Below, piece by piece: positions 12,170 through 23,182 of a stretch of DNA of 64,000 nucleotides. Position 1 is the first letter of the stretch, and each line of letters begins with the position of its first letter. Position numbers and translations under genes: made by a program. The stretch covers positions 1 to 64,000 of the forward strand of contig CAWFGG010000002.1 in assembly GCA_963815325.1 (NCBI GenBank), given 5' to 3'. The DNA comes from JABDII01 sp963815325. GTDB taxonomy: Bacteria; Gemmatimonadota; Gemmatimonadetes; Gemmatimonadales; GWC2-71-9. The notes under the pieces were generated by a model. It saw only the letters and a program-made list of their open reading frames with translations, had not been told where the DNA came from and searched no databases.

Positions 12170-12173
<4 letters not shown>
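10083..12173 (+). CDS. GAF-GAF-PAS sensor histidine kinase 1
   Basis: 696-residue histidine kinase with no visible membrane segment, so probably a cytosolic sensor. Order: GAF (about 20-165), second GAF (about 185-345), PAS (about 360-465, CNPAFESLFGY), dimerisation domain with phospho-acceptor H479 (SMSHELRTPLNAIIGYSELL), then ATPase (N-box RQVLFNLLSNASKF, G1 VSDTGIGM, G2 GGTGLGLAIS). No receiver is attached, so phosphate should go to one of the receivers encoded downstream. ATG 10083 is chosen because homology to the two following kinases begins here. It is the first gene of a five-gene chain and overlaps the next by four bases. Ligands of the GAF and PAS domains cannot be read from sequence. 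Confidence 0.9.
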
Positions 12174-14640
<2,467 letters not shown>

Positions 14641-14644
<4 letters not shown>

Positions 14645-16740
14645 AACGGGAGAACGCGCTGCTGCGCCTCAGCACCGGCATCGCCGAAGCGGAGAGCGAG
14701 ACGGAGGTGTGCCGCGCCGTGGTGGCGGGACTGTACGATGCGGCGCTCGGCTACGACTTCGTCGCAGTGTTGCTCGTGGACCAGGCGACGGGTGACCGGG
14801 TGCTGGTCGCGAGCGAGGGGTGGAAGGACGCTCCGCCCGGACTGCGCATCCGCCCCGGGCAGGGGCTCAGCGAGCTGCCGCTGCTCGACGGCCGCATCCA
14901 CTACACCCCGCGCGTCACCGAGGAAACCCGCTATCTCCCCACTCGCAATGAGGGCTCCGAGGCGGATGTGCCGATCCTGGCCAACCGTGAGCTGGTGGGG
15001 GTGCTGGTGGTGGAGAGCAACCGTCCGGACGCCTTCGACGAGGACGACCTCAAGATTCTCACCGCGGCAGCCAACCAGGCGGGGATCGCCATTGGGCGGG
15101 CGCGACTGTTGAGGGCCGAGCGTGCCCGGGCTGATGAACAGGAGGCGCTGCGTGCCACCATGGCCGACCTCGCCGGCCGGCTCGACCTCGGCACCGTGCT
15201 CAAGGCCGTGCTGGAGCGCGCGGTGCGCCTGCTCGGCGTGAGTCACGGCGAGCTGGCGATCTACGACGCGGAGACGGAGGAACTGGAGATCGTCGCGAAC
15301 CACAACATCGGTCGGAAGGACACGACCGGGACGCGGATGAAGCTGGGAGAGGGAGCGATGGGCCACGCGGCGCGCACCCACGAGCCGCTGCTGATCCCCG
15401 ACTACCGCGAGTGGTCCGGCCGTTCGGCGCAATATGCCGCGGTGGATTTCCACGCCGTGATGGTGGCGCCGCTGCTGATCGGCGGCCATTTGGTTGGCGC
15501 CATCGCCTTCATGGACAAGGACCCGGCCCGCCAGTTCGGCACCGACGACCTGCGGCTGCTCAACCTGTTCGCCCCCCAGGCGGCCATCGCAATCGAGAAC
15601 GCACGGCTGTTCACCGCGGCCCAGCACCAGCGGCAATATTTCCAGGAACTGGTGGACAACAACCCGGTAGCCATCGTAACGCTCAACGAACACCACGACG
15701 TGGTCTCCTGCAATCCGAGCTTCGAGAAACTGTACGGGTATACCCAAGCGGAGGTCGTGGGACGGAATCTCGACGACCTCATCACCACGGAAGCGAGCCG
15801 CGCCGAGGCCGTGAGATACACCAAGCAGGCGCTGGAGCAGCGCCCGGTGAAGGTCATCTCACAGCGCCGCCACAAGGACGGCACCTTGGTGGACGTCGAG
15901 GTGCTCGGCGTGCCGGTCATTGTGAACGGCAAGCGGGTCGGGCTGATGGCGCTGTACCACGACATTACCGCGCTCCTCAAGGCGCGGCGCGAAGCGGAGG
16001 AGGCGAGCCGCGCCAAGAGCCGGTTCCTCGCGAGCGTGAGCCACGAGCTGCGCACCCCGCTCAACGCCATCATCGGCTACAGCGAGCTGCTCGGTGAGGA
16101 AGTAGCAGAGCTGGGCGTGGAGCAGCTGGGCGACGACCTCGGCCGCATCCATGCCTCGGGCAGATTGCTCCTCTCTCTCATCAACGATATTCTGGATCTG
16201 TCGAAGGTCGAGGCGGGAAAGATGGAGATCCATTGCGAGACCTTCCCCCTCGCGCCGTTGGTGAAGGACGCCGCGGCCACCGTGGGTCCGCTGGTGGAGA
16301 AGAACGCCAACCGACTGGTGGTGGAAGGCGCGGCGACAGCCGGGACCATGCACGCCGACCGCACCAAGCTGATGCAGATGCTGCTCAACCTCCTGTCCAA
16401 CGCCTGCAAATTCACGCGCCAAGGTACCATTACCTTCAGCGTGTCCCGCGAAGGCACGGATGGAGACGGGCGCGTGGTGTTTCGGGTGCGCGATACCGGT
16501 ATCGGGATGACGGAGGAACAGATGGGGAAGCTGTTCCAGGCGTTCTCGCAGGCCGAGGCTTCGACAGCCAGCCGCTACGGCGGCACCGGGCTTGGGCTCG
16601 CGATCACGAAGCGATTCAGCCGTCTCATGGACGGCGACGTCGCGGTGGAGAGCACGCCCGGCACGGGCTCGACGTTCACGCTGACATTACCGGCGGTGGT
16701 GCGGGACAGCGCACCGGCCGGGGCTCTTGGGGGAGACTAA
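14641..16740 (+). CDS. GAF-GAF-PAS sensor histidine kinase 3
   Basis: 699-residue paralogue of kinase 1 with the same order: GAF (about 1-150), GAF (about 170-335), PAS (about 345-455, CNPSFEKLYGY), H468 (SVSHELRTPLNAIIGYSELL), ATPase (VRDTGIGM, GGTGLGLAIT). It starts at GTG 14641 inside the TGA of kinase 2. Its TAA shares one base with the ATG of the downstream receiver gene, so these two are the clearest cognate pair. Cytosolic by lack of hydrophobic segments. All residues expected for autophosphorylation are present. The PAS-linked segment VGLMALYHDIT, shared with kinase 1, shows recent common origin of the set. Confidence 0.9.
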
Positions 16741-17120
16741 TGGCGAGGATCCTGCTGGTGGAGGACAACGAGATGAACCGCGATATGCTGTCGCGGCGGC
16801 TGCAGCGCAAAGGCTTCGAGATCGAGATGGCCATCGACGGCAAGAGCGGCGTCGAGATGGGGCGGGCAGGGAAGTACGACCTCATTCTCATGGACATGAG
16901 CCTTCCCGAGATAGACGGATGGGAGGCCACCCGCCAGCTCCGCGCCGCAGCCGAGACCGCCACGGTACCCATCATCGCGCTCACGGCCCACGCCATGGCG
17001 GGCGATCGCGAAAAGGCGCTGGAGGCCGGCTGCAACGACTACGATACCAAACCGATCGAGCTGGATCGGCTGCTGGGGAAGATGGCGGCGCTGCTTGGAA
17101 ATGAGGGCGGCGACTCGTGA
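16740..17120 (+). CDS. Stand-alone response-regulator receiver
   Basis: 126 residues, a single CheY-like receiver without output domain. The acidic pair E8-D9 (VEDNEMNR), phosphorylation site D52 (LILMDMSLPEIDGW), T82 (ALTAHA) and K104 (DTKPIELDRL) are all present, so it should be phosphorylated. ATG 16740 shares its A with the TAA of kinase 3; its own TGA overlaps the GTG of the next gene. It resembles the single-domain receivers of phosphorelays or the receiver ends of hybrid kinases. Likely role: carry phosphate from the three kinases, possibly to H16 of the next protein (inference). Confidence 0.9.
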   Translation: MARILLVEDNEMNRDMLSRRLQRKGFEIEMAIDGKSGVEMGRAGKYDLILMDMSLPEIDGWEATRQLRAAAETATVPIIALTAHAMAGDREKALEAGCNDYDTKPIELDRLLGKMAALLGNEGGDS

Positions 17121-19015
17121 GCCACTCCGCTCCCGGCAGCAACCCGGTCGCAGCACTGCGCCACGACCTGCGCACCCCCGTCAACCACATCGTCGGCTAC
17201 ACCGAGATGCTGCTCGAGGACCTCGAAGGTCCCGAGCATGCCGGCCAGCGGGAGGCGCTCGAGGGCACCTTGGCCGCGGCGCGCGACGCGCTTCGGGCGA
17301 TCACCCTGGTGCTGGCCCCGACGCGCGATGCGGTGGACCCGGCCGAACTCGAGGGACTCTACGCGCGGCTCGAGGAGCCGCAGCGGCGCATTACCGACGT
17401 GGTGCACGCGTTGCTCGCAGCGGTGGGCGAGGCACCGACCCCGACCTTCGTCGAGGACCTCCACAAAATCGAGGCGGCCGCCGCGCGGCTGGTGCCGAAG
17501 CACGGCCTGGCAGCGCGGGCTGCGCCGGCGGCCACGACCGCCAACGTTGCCGGCACGGCACGGGTGCTGGTGGTGGACGACGAGGAGGGCAACCGCGACC
17601 TGCTCCAACGCCGGGTGGGGCGCGAGGGCTACGCCGTGGTCACCGCCGCCGGTGGACATGAGGCGCTGGCGCTGGTGGCGCAGGAGCCGGTGGACGTCGT
17701 ACTGCTCGACGTCATGATGCCCGACCTCGACGGGCTCGCCGTCTTGGAGCGGCTCAAGGCCGACACGGTCACGCGCGACATACCGGTCATCATGATCTCG
17801 GCCCTCGACGACCTCGGCGCCATTGCCAGCTGCATCGAGGCGGGGGCGGTGGACTACCTCCCGAAACCGTTCGAACCGGTGATCCTCAGGGCCCGGCTGG
17901 CCGCCTCGCTCGCGGAGAAACGGTTCCGTGACCAAGAGAAGGACCTGGTGCGGGCCCTCGGCGTGGTGACGGCGGCGGCGACTGCCGTGGAGGCGGGGGC
18001 GTACCAGGGCGGCCAGCTTGGTGAACTGGCCCAGCGCAACGACGCCGTGGGCCGGCTGGCGCGGGTCATGGACCGGATGGCGACCGAAGTCGGCGAGCGC
18101 GAATCGCGGTTACGTGCGAGGCTCGACGATCTCAAGAGTGAAATCGGTGTGGCGCGCCAGACCGGCGACTTCGCCGTCGCGCAGGGCGACGACCGCCTGA
18201 AGTCGGGCGAGACCTTCGCCGCGCGTTATACCATCGAAGCCGTGCTGGGCCGCGGCGGGATGGGCACCGTGTACCGTGCGCGCGACACCGAGTTGGGCGA
18301 CGTGGTAGCGATCAAGACCCTGCGGCCAGAAATGGTGGTCGACGAGGACTCGCGCGAGCGCTTCAAGGACGAGATCCGCCTCACCCGCCGCATCACCCAC
18401 CGCAACGTGGTGCGCACCCACCACTTCGGCGAGTGGGACGGGCTGTGGTACCTCACTATGGAGTACGTCGAGGGCATCACGGCGCGCGAACTGCTCGACT
18501 CGCGCGGAAAGCTGGCCGTGGAACCGGTGTTGGCGATCGGAACCCAGCTCGCCCAGTCGCTGGTGGTGGCGCACCAGACCGGGGTGATTCACCGCGACAT
18601 CAAGCCGCAGAACCTCTTGCTGGATGCGGACGGGGTGCTCAAGGTGATGGACTTCGGCGTGGCACGCCTGGCCGAGAGCACCGCGCGCCACACCCAGGCG
18701 GGGCTGATCGTTGGGACGCCGACCTACATGTCGCCGGAGCAGCTCACCGGCGAGGAGGTCGACGCCCGCACCGACTTGTATGCGGTGGGCGTGGTGCTGT
18801 ACGAGCTCCTCACGGGGCAGCTGCCGCTCACCGCGCCGACCGTGATGGCGCTGTTCGCCAAGGTGCTGAGCGAGGACCCGAAGCGGCCCGGCACACTGGT
18901 GGAGGGTGTGCCGGCGGGACTCGACGAGCTGATCATGCACCTCCTCGCCAAGCGCCCCGAGGACCGCCCGGCCAGTGCGGCGATCCTGCTGGAGCGATTG
19001 CAGGCGCTGGCGTAG
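17117..19015 (+). CDS. Histidine-kinase-dimerisation/receiver/Ser-Thr kinase fusion protein
   Basis: 632 residues combining two signalling families. Residues 12-36 match a histidine-kinase H-box (LRHDLRTPVNHIVGYTEML, H16), but no ATPase domain follows. A receiver spans about 148-268, with D154-D155, phospho-acceptor D198 (VVLLDVMMPDLDG) and K250. A helical linker (about 270-350) leads to a PknB-like kinase, about 370-630: glycine loop GRGGMGTV, K400, HRDIKPQN (492-499), DFG 512-514, YMSPEQL. GTG 17117 overlaps the receiver gene. A reasonable reading is phosphate flow from kinases 1-3 through receivers or H16 to control Ser/Thr kinase output. A similar helix-plus-receiver front end occurs on some adenylate cyclases; with a Ser/Thr kinase it is unusual to my knowledge. 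Confidence 0.88.
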   Translation: MSHSAPGSNPVAALRHDLRTPVNHIVGYTEMLLEDLEGPEHAGQREALEGTLAAARDALRAITLVLAPTRDAVDPAELEGLYARLEEPQRRITDVVHALLAAVGEAPTPTFVEDLHKIEAAAARLVPKHGLAARAAPAATTANVAGTARVLVVDDEEGNRDLLQRRVGREGYAVVTAAGGHEALALVAQEPVDVVLLDVMMPDLDGLAVLERLKADTVTRDIPVIMISALDDLGAIASCIEAGAVDYLPKPFEPVILRARLAASLAEKRFRDQEKDLVRALGVVTAAATAVEAGAYQGGQLGELAQRNDAVGRLARVMDRMATEVGERESRLRARLDDLKSEIGVARQTGDFAVAQGDDRLKSGETFAARYTIEAVLGRGGMGTVYRARDTELGDVVAIKTLRPEMVVDEDSRERFKDEIRLTRRITHRNVVRTHHFGEWDGLWYLTMEYVEGITARELLDSRGKLAVEPVLAIGTQLAQSLVVAHQTGVIHRDIKPQNLLLDADGVLKVMDFGVARLAESTARHTQAGLIVGTPTYMSPEQLTGEEVDARTDLYAVGVVLYELLTGQLPLTAPTVMALFAKVLSEDPKRPGTLVEGVPAGLDELIMHLLAKRPEDRPASAAILLERLQALA

Positions 19016-19027
19016 CGGGCGGAAATG

Positions 19028-19057
19028 CAATGGTCGCCGATTGCTCGGCGACCATTG
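19028..19057. terminator. Strong hairpin between convergent transcripts
   Basis: A perfect 13-bp stem (CAATGGTCGCCGA, loop TTGC) lies 13 bases after the signalling operon and about 100 bases from the end of the opposing membrane-protein gene. There is no T tract on either side, but position and stability suit a bidirectional stop. Confidence 0.6.
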
Positions 19058-19159
19058 TCCAGTCGAAAATCCGCCCGGCGGACAAGCGTGTGAGCTACAG
19101 CTTTCGGTCGACTCGCGTTCCATGAACTGGACCGCGCTCACGCCACATTCTTCTCCCCC

Positions 19160-21085
19160 TTAGGGCGGTGCGAGCCGGGCAAACCGGCGCGCCGAGCCTG
19201 GGAAGTCGACGCCCATGGCGAACCCGGCCAGGATGCCATACAGGATGGCGGTCACCACCAGCCTCACATCGAACGACAGCTCGAGGCCCGGCGCGCTCTC
19301 GCCAGGGAACAGCGTGAGCGCGACACCGAATCCCATCGACAGGACGGCCATCCACTGGTACAGCCGCAGGCCGCCGACACACGGCGTCTGCGGCTCGCCG
19401 CGGTAGGACTCTTCGATGAACCGGGCCACGCCTGCCAGCATGAAGTAGACGCCCGCCACCAGGCCGACCGCCGCACCGAGCGACCAGAGCCGCCAGAGCA
19501 GGACGCCGATCACGAGGTTTCCCAGGATGGAGTAGAGCGGGGTAGGATGCAGCGGGATGCCCCGCAGCTGGGCCAGCCCGCACACCCTGGAGCGTGGTTC
19601 CCAGTACCTGATCCCGACGGCCTCGGGCGCCTCCTTGCCGTGACAGCATCCCTGAACCAGGCAGCGCAGACGTCCGATGGCTTGGATCCACGGCGCAGCC
19701 ATGGCGACGAGGGCAACGATGAACACCGTGTCTCCACCCACGAGGCCAACGACGATCGACGCGGCCACGGCGCCGAGCACGCTCCCGTAGTATCCGAACG
19801 GGCGGGACAGCTTGGATGAGCCCTCCAGTTGCTGGGCCCAAAGCGCCGCACCGAGCAGGCCGGCGAGATAGACGAACGCAACTTGCCAGAACACCCGTGG
19901 CCCGCCGAGCGATCCGGAAAGCCAGAGGCCTCCTGCAGCGGCGAGCGCGGCGTAGAGACCGTAGTTGATGAGGCGCAGGCCGCACCATCGCCATTCGTGC
20001 CAAGAGTTGGCAATGGCCTCCACGCCGCGTTGCATGAGATCCCACACGTGGCGGTAGTGCCGAACCACCAGGAACACGGCCACGGCCGCGACGAGGTCGA
20101 TCAGCGCATGCATTCCGGTCGTGATGCAACTGACGGTGATGAGCGCGGCCCAGATCCACGCGATCACGCCCCAGGTGCGGGACCGGGTGGCCCATGCGTC
20201 GGCGGCAATGAGACTCCAGATGACGTGAAACGCGGGAAACGCACCGACCGTGTTCGACATGGCCCGTTCGAACATGAGCGCTCGGCCAAGCAGCGTTTGG
20301 GGCTCGAATGGCCGCGGCGGTACGATCACCGGAATCGTGAGGTAGATGAGGGTGACCACGACCGTCGCGACCAGCCCGGTCACCGCCATGGTGCGGAGCG
20401 CGCGCTGGGACCGCACCACCAGCGGCGCCGCCAGGACGAGCAGGTAGACACTCGCATAGACCGCCTCGGTCCACTCGAGCACCGGCCAAGCGCGTTCGAA
20501 CGGGAGATAGCCGACGATCCCGTCCGGAGGCACACCCAACAAGTACACCGCTTCGAAGGCTGCCGCCCAGGGCAGGAACACCAGCAGGTACACCGACGCG
20601 CGATCCCACCGCGTGGGTGCATCCGGCCGATCCGGCGGGAGCGACACCAGCGGTCGATGGATGGCCCCCACGCCAAAGCGGCGGATCAAGTCATGGCGCT
20701 CGTACCCCATGACGAGCGCGGTCAGCGCCAACGCCACTATCGGAGAGACCAGCCAGAACCCGCTCGCCGACTCGAGCACGATGGACGTCCCGAAGCAGCA
20801 CAGGATGAAGCCGACATAGATGGGGTGCGGTGTCAACCGATAGATGCCGCGGGCCACGTAGACCGGCGGCGGGTAGGGATTCATGGGAAGGCCGCGGCCG
20901 AAAACCAAGAGGGCACCCATACCGGCCCCGATCAGCGCTAGGCCGACGGCGATGACGGGAACGCCGGCCCAAGGATACGGCACAGTGGGCAGCGCGACGG
21001 TCGCGGCGGTCGCCGCGGCCCACCACACCAGGAGCGCCGGGGCCAGGACCACGAAGAGGAATCCATAGAGGAGCTTCCCTAGCAT
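19160..21085 (-). CDS. Three-part membrane protein: ICMT/NnrU-like, PAP2-like and Lgt-like domains
   Basis: 641 residues, highly hydrophobic throughout. Part 1 (about 1-145) resembles isoprenylcysteine-methyltransferase/NnrU-type enzymes (ARGIYRLTPHPIYVGF, E129). Part 2 (about 160-350) resembles PAP2/inositol-phosphotransferase enzymes: FPAFHVIWSL (H287) and TGMHALIDLVAA (H326, D330). Part 3 (about 380-625) resembles prolipoprotein diacylglyceryl transferase: GRLRCLVQGCCHG, LHPTPLYSILGN and RFIEESYRG, which match the arginine, histidine and glutamate sites of Lgt. The ATG overlaps the end of the upstream lipocalin-like gene by seven bases. Likely works on lipid or lipid-linked substrates in the membrane; whether it is a true lipoprotein Lgt is open. 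The reading frame is unbroken. Confidence 0.75.
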   Translation of the reverse strand: MLGKLLYGFLFVVLAPALLVWWAAATAATVALPTVPYPWAGVPVIAVGLALIGAGMGALLVFGRGLPMNPYPPPVYVARGIYRLTPHPIYVGFILCCFGTSIVLESASGFWLVSPIVALALTALVMGYERHDLIRRFGVGAIHRPLVSLPPDRPDAPTRWDRASVYLLVFLPWAAAFEAVYLLGVPPDGIVGYLPFERAWPVLEWTEAVYASVYLLVLAAPLVVRSQRALRTMAVTGLVATVVVTLIYLTIPVIVPPRPFEPQTLLGRALMFERAMSNTVGAFPAFHVIWSLIAADAWATRSRTWGVIAWIWAALITVSCITTGMHALIDLVAAVAVFLVVRHYRHVWDLMQRGVEAIANSWHEWRWCGLRLINYGLYAALAAAGGLWLSGSLGGPRVFWQVAFVYLAGLLGAALWAQQLEGSSKLSRPFGYYGSVLGAVAASIVVGLVGGDTVFIVALVAMAAPWIQAIGRLRCLVQGCCHGKEAPEAVGIRYWEPRSRVCGLAQLRGIPLHPTPLYSILGNLVIGVLLWRLWSLGAAVGLVAGVYFMLAGVARFIEESYRGEPQTPCVGGLRLYQWMAVLSMGFGVALTLFPGESAPGLELSFDVRLVVTAILYGILAGFAMGVDFPGSARRFARLAPP

Positions 21086-21882
21086 GGCTCACCCCGCGTC
21101 AACCGCACGACCTCGTGCACGGCCCACCCCGAGCTCGTGCGGGTCGGGGTGGTGAACGTCCCGCGCGAGAGCCATTTGGATTCGTTTGCGTGTCTCAAGC
21201 CGCCGCGGAGCAGGAGCGAGGCCGCAGGAATCGCCCGCAGCGGACCGGTCAGCAGCCGTCCTTCCCGGAGCACGACAGAGTCTGTGAGTTCGAGAGTACC
21301 GCGATCGTCAGGCAACACGATACGATTCGGATCAATGGTGGAGGGCCAGGGCTCCTCGTGCCCGTTGTAGAAAACCCACTGGCGAGGGTGCCGCCCACGC
21401 AATTCGATCCACACGAGTGCGTCATCAGCGGCGAGGAAACGTCCCCAGCAGAGCTCGTCGAACGGAAGTTGCCACGGACGGATCGTCAGGCGCATATGTT
21501 CCGCGTATCCCAGCCCCGAGATCCGTGTGCCGTCCGCGAGGTCGATGCGGCACTCCGCCTTTGGCGCCTGGCAATTCCAGTCGATCGAGCCCTCGGGCGA
21601 CTCGACCAGACGGTGACTGTGTCCCGGCACCTGGACATGCCAGACCCCCTGAGCCCAAATCCGTTTCGCATCCCAATGAAGCTCGGGTGCTCGGACCACC
21701 GGCTCGGGGCAGGGAACCAAGGTGTGCCGCTCCTGGGTGTCCTGCCCTTGGACCTTGACGAGGGTGGCAGCATACGGCAGGACGAGCGGTCCCCAACGCA
21801 CGCGTGCCCAATACCCGATGAACGCCGTGCCCTGGTCGCTCACACAGTCGCCGTACCACTTCGAGAGCTCGAACGCCCACAC
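21079..21882 (-). CDS. Lipocalin-like (AttH/CrtC-type) hypothetical protein
   Basis: 267 residues from GTG 21882. This start is preferred over an upstream ATG because GGAGGT lies seven bases before it and the recognisable fold begins here (VWAFELSKWYGDC). Repeated aromatic beta-strand segments (GLGYAEHMRLTIRPWQLPF, WGRFLAADDALVWIELRG, WVFYNG) recall the AttH/hydroxyneurosporene-hydratase (CrtC) lipocalin-like family. No signal peptide or membrane helix is seen, and no catalytic residues can be named. It is coupled to the fused lipid-enzyme-like membrane protein by a seven-base overlap, so a role in binding or modifying the same hydrophobic compound is plausible. Family match is moderate; function unknown. 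Confidence 0.5.
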   Translation of the reverse strand: MWAFELSKWYGDCVSDQGTAFIGYWARVRWGPLVLPYAATLVKVQGQDTQERHTLVPCPEPVVRAPELHWDAKRIWAQGVWHVQVPGHSHRLVESPEGSIDWNCQAPKAECRIDLADGTRISGLGYAEHMRLTIRPWQLPFDELCWGRFLAADDALVWIELRGRHPRQWVFYNGHEEPWPSTIDPNRIVLPDDRGTLELTDSVVLREGRLLTGPLRAIPAASLLLRGGLRHANESKWLSRGTFTTPTRTSSGWAVHEVVRLTRGEPC

Positions 21883-22162
21883 CCTACACCTCCAGCTCGA
21901 CCCGCGGTCAACCCGTCTCAATACTGTTACCATCATGCCGACCAAGGCATCGTGAATTCCCCATGAAGCACTGATCCGCTGGACCTCAGCCCCATGCTGG
22001 GACGCCGGGGTCAAGAGGCCGTCAAGCCAGCCGCTCTGGCCCTGGGTCAGTCCCCGTTCTATTCTTTTGGCGGCACCGCTGCCGGGGAATGCCCCCGGCT
22101 ATAACGAAAACCGCCCGATGCACCGGCCCAGCGGGCCAGGTGGTCAACAAGGAGGCTGAGTC

Positions 22163-22729
22163 ATGCGTGCTGGATTTGCGATCGTCTTTATGGGGGTTGT
22201 TTGGTTTGGAACGAGCACCCGGCCGGCCGCGGCACAGGACCAACGTGCCTCGACGCCCGCCATTGCCGTTGAAAGCATCCGAGCGCTGCTGCTCCAGGGA
22301 CTCGAGCAGGGTAAGGCCATGGACATCGACTTTGCCCGTGCCATCCCCGACTCGGCGCTCCGCTGGGCGCCGGCGCCCGAGGTACGGGACTTCGCCGAGC
22401 AGGTGGAGCACACCGCCGTGGACAACGCACTCTTCGTGGCCATCGGAATCCTCGGCGTTCCCACGCCGAGTTTCGGCGATACGGCCGTGTATCTGAACGA
22501 CAAGGAAGCCCTGGTCCGGGCGGTCACTGCCGCGTATGACTGGGTGACGCAAAGTCTCCGCGACCTCCCGGCCAGCGAATTCCAGGCGGAGACCACCCTG
22601 TTCGGCCAGAAGCTGCCCAAGTGGCGGGTCTATCTCCAGGCGCTGGAGCACGGCTACTGGACCCGCGGCCAGCTGGTGCCCTATTTCCGGATGAACGGGA
22701 TGGCACCACCGCAGTATCGCTCGTTTTGA
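22163..22729 (+). CDS. Exported DinB-like protein
   Basis: 188 residues behind a strong ribosome-binding site (AAGGAGG, 22149-22155). It opens with a signal peptide (hydrophobic core about 4-17, likely cut after AAA near residue 24). The mature part has the helical layout of the DinB/YfiT superfamily, including DFAEQVEHTAVDN and LEHGYWTRGQLVPYFR, where histidines usually bind a metal. The E. coli name DinB (polymerase IV) is unrelated. DinB-fold proteins often transfer small thiols, but no substrate can be assigned. It stands alone, with an arsR-arsM unit downstream in the same direction. Confidence 0.7.
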   Translation: MRAGFAIVFMGVVWFGTSTRPAAAQDQRASTPAIAVESIRALLLQGLEQGKAMDIDFARAIPDSALRWAPAPEVRDFAEQVEHTAVDNALFVAIGILGVPTPSFGDTAVYLNDKEALVRAVTAAYDWVTQSLRDLPASEFQAETTLFGQKLPKWRVYLQALEHGYWTRGQLVPYFRMNGMAPPQYRSF

Positions 22730-22784
22730 CCCGCTGACCGGCTGACCGGTCCGCGCGCGCGACCCCCGTCTGGATGGCGGAGGG

Positions 22785-22812
22785 TTGACGCGGCGCTGTA
22801 GGGTCATATATT
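22785..22812 (+). promoter_or_regulatory. Promoter of arsR-arsM
   Basis: TTGACG (22785-22790), a 16-base spacer and TATATT (22807-22812). Expected initiation falls near 22819-22820, on the arsR start codon itself, implying a leaderless transcript. Confidence 0.6.
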
Positions 22813-22822
22813 TCGATATATG
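22805..22822. promoter_or_regulatory. Probable ArsR operator overlapping the -10 box and start codon
   Basis: A perfect inverted repeat CATATAT-TTCG-ATATATG. The left arm covers the -10 element and the right arm ends with the arsR ATG. ArsR dimers bound here would block polymerase; arsenite would release them (family knowledge). Confidence 0.6.
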
Positions 22823-23182
22823 TCGAACCATCAAACTATTGCTGCGCCTCCCCTGGCGGATGCCTTCAAGGCCCTCGGCCACCCGCACCGGCTCCAGATC
22901 TTCCACCGGCTGTCCAGCTGCTGCGCACCCGGCACCGCGTGCACGGTCGATGAGGCCGTCCCGCGATGTGTCGGGGAACTCGCGGCGGAGCTGGATATCG
23001 CCCCGTCCACCGTCTCCCATCATCTGAAAGAACTGACCCGGGCCGGCCTCATCGCGACCGAACGCTGTGGCCGTGAGATCCGCTGCTGGGTCGAGCCGGA
23101 CGTGCTGCGCGACCTGGGAGACTTCTTTCACGGCTTCGTCACCCCACCGGCACGCCCAACACCAAGGAGAACATCGAAATGA
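22820..23182 (+). CDS. arsR: ArsR-family arsenic-responsive repressor
   Basis: 120-residue winged-helix repressor. The DNA-reading helix is LDIAPSTVSHHLKELTRAGL (about 59-78). Cysteines cluster at C34, C35, C41 and C50, with C83 and C89 later; this differs from the classic ELCVCDL site of E. coli ArsR but resembles other ArsR groups whose sites lie near the N-terminus. It starts inside its own presumed operator and has no leader room for a ribosome-binding site. Its TGA overlaps the ATG of arsM (ATGA), so the repressor and methyltransferase should be co-produced. Metal specificity is inferred from the neighbour. Confidence 0.85.
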   Translation: MSNHQTIAAPPLADAFKALGHPHRLQIFHRLSSCCAPGTACTVDEAVPRCVGELAAELDIAPSTVSHHLKELTRAGLIATERCGREIRCWVEPDVLRDLGDFFHGFVTPPARPTPRRTSK

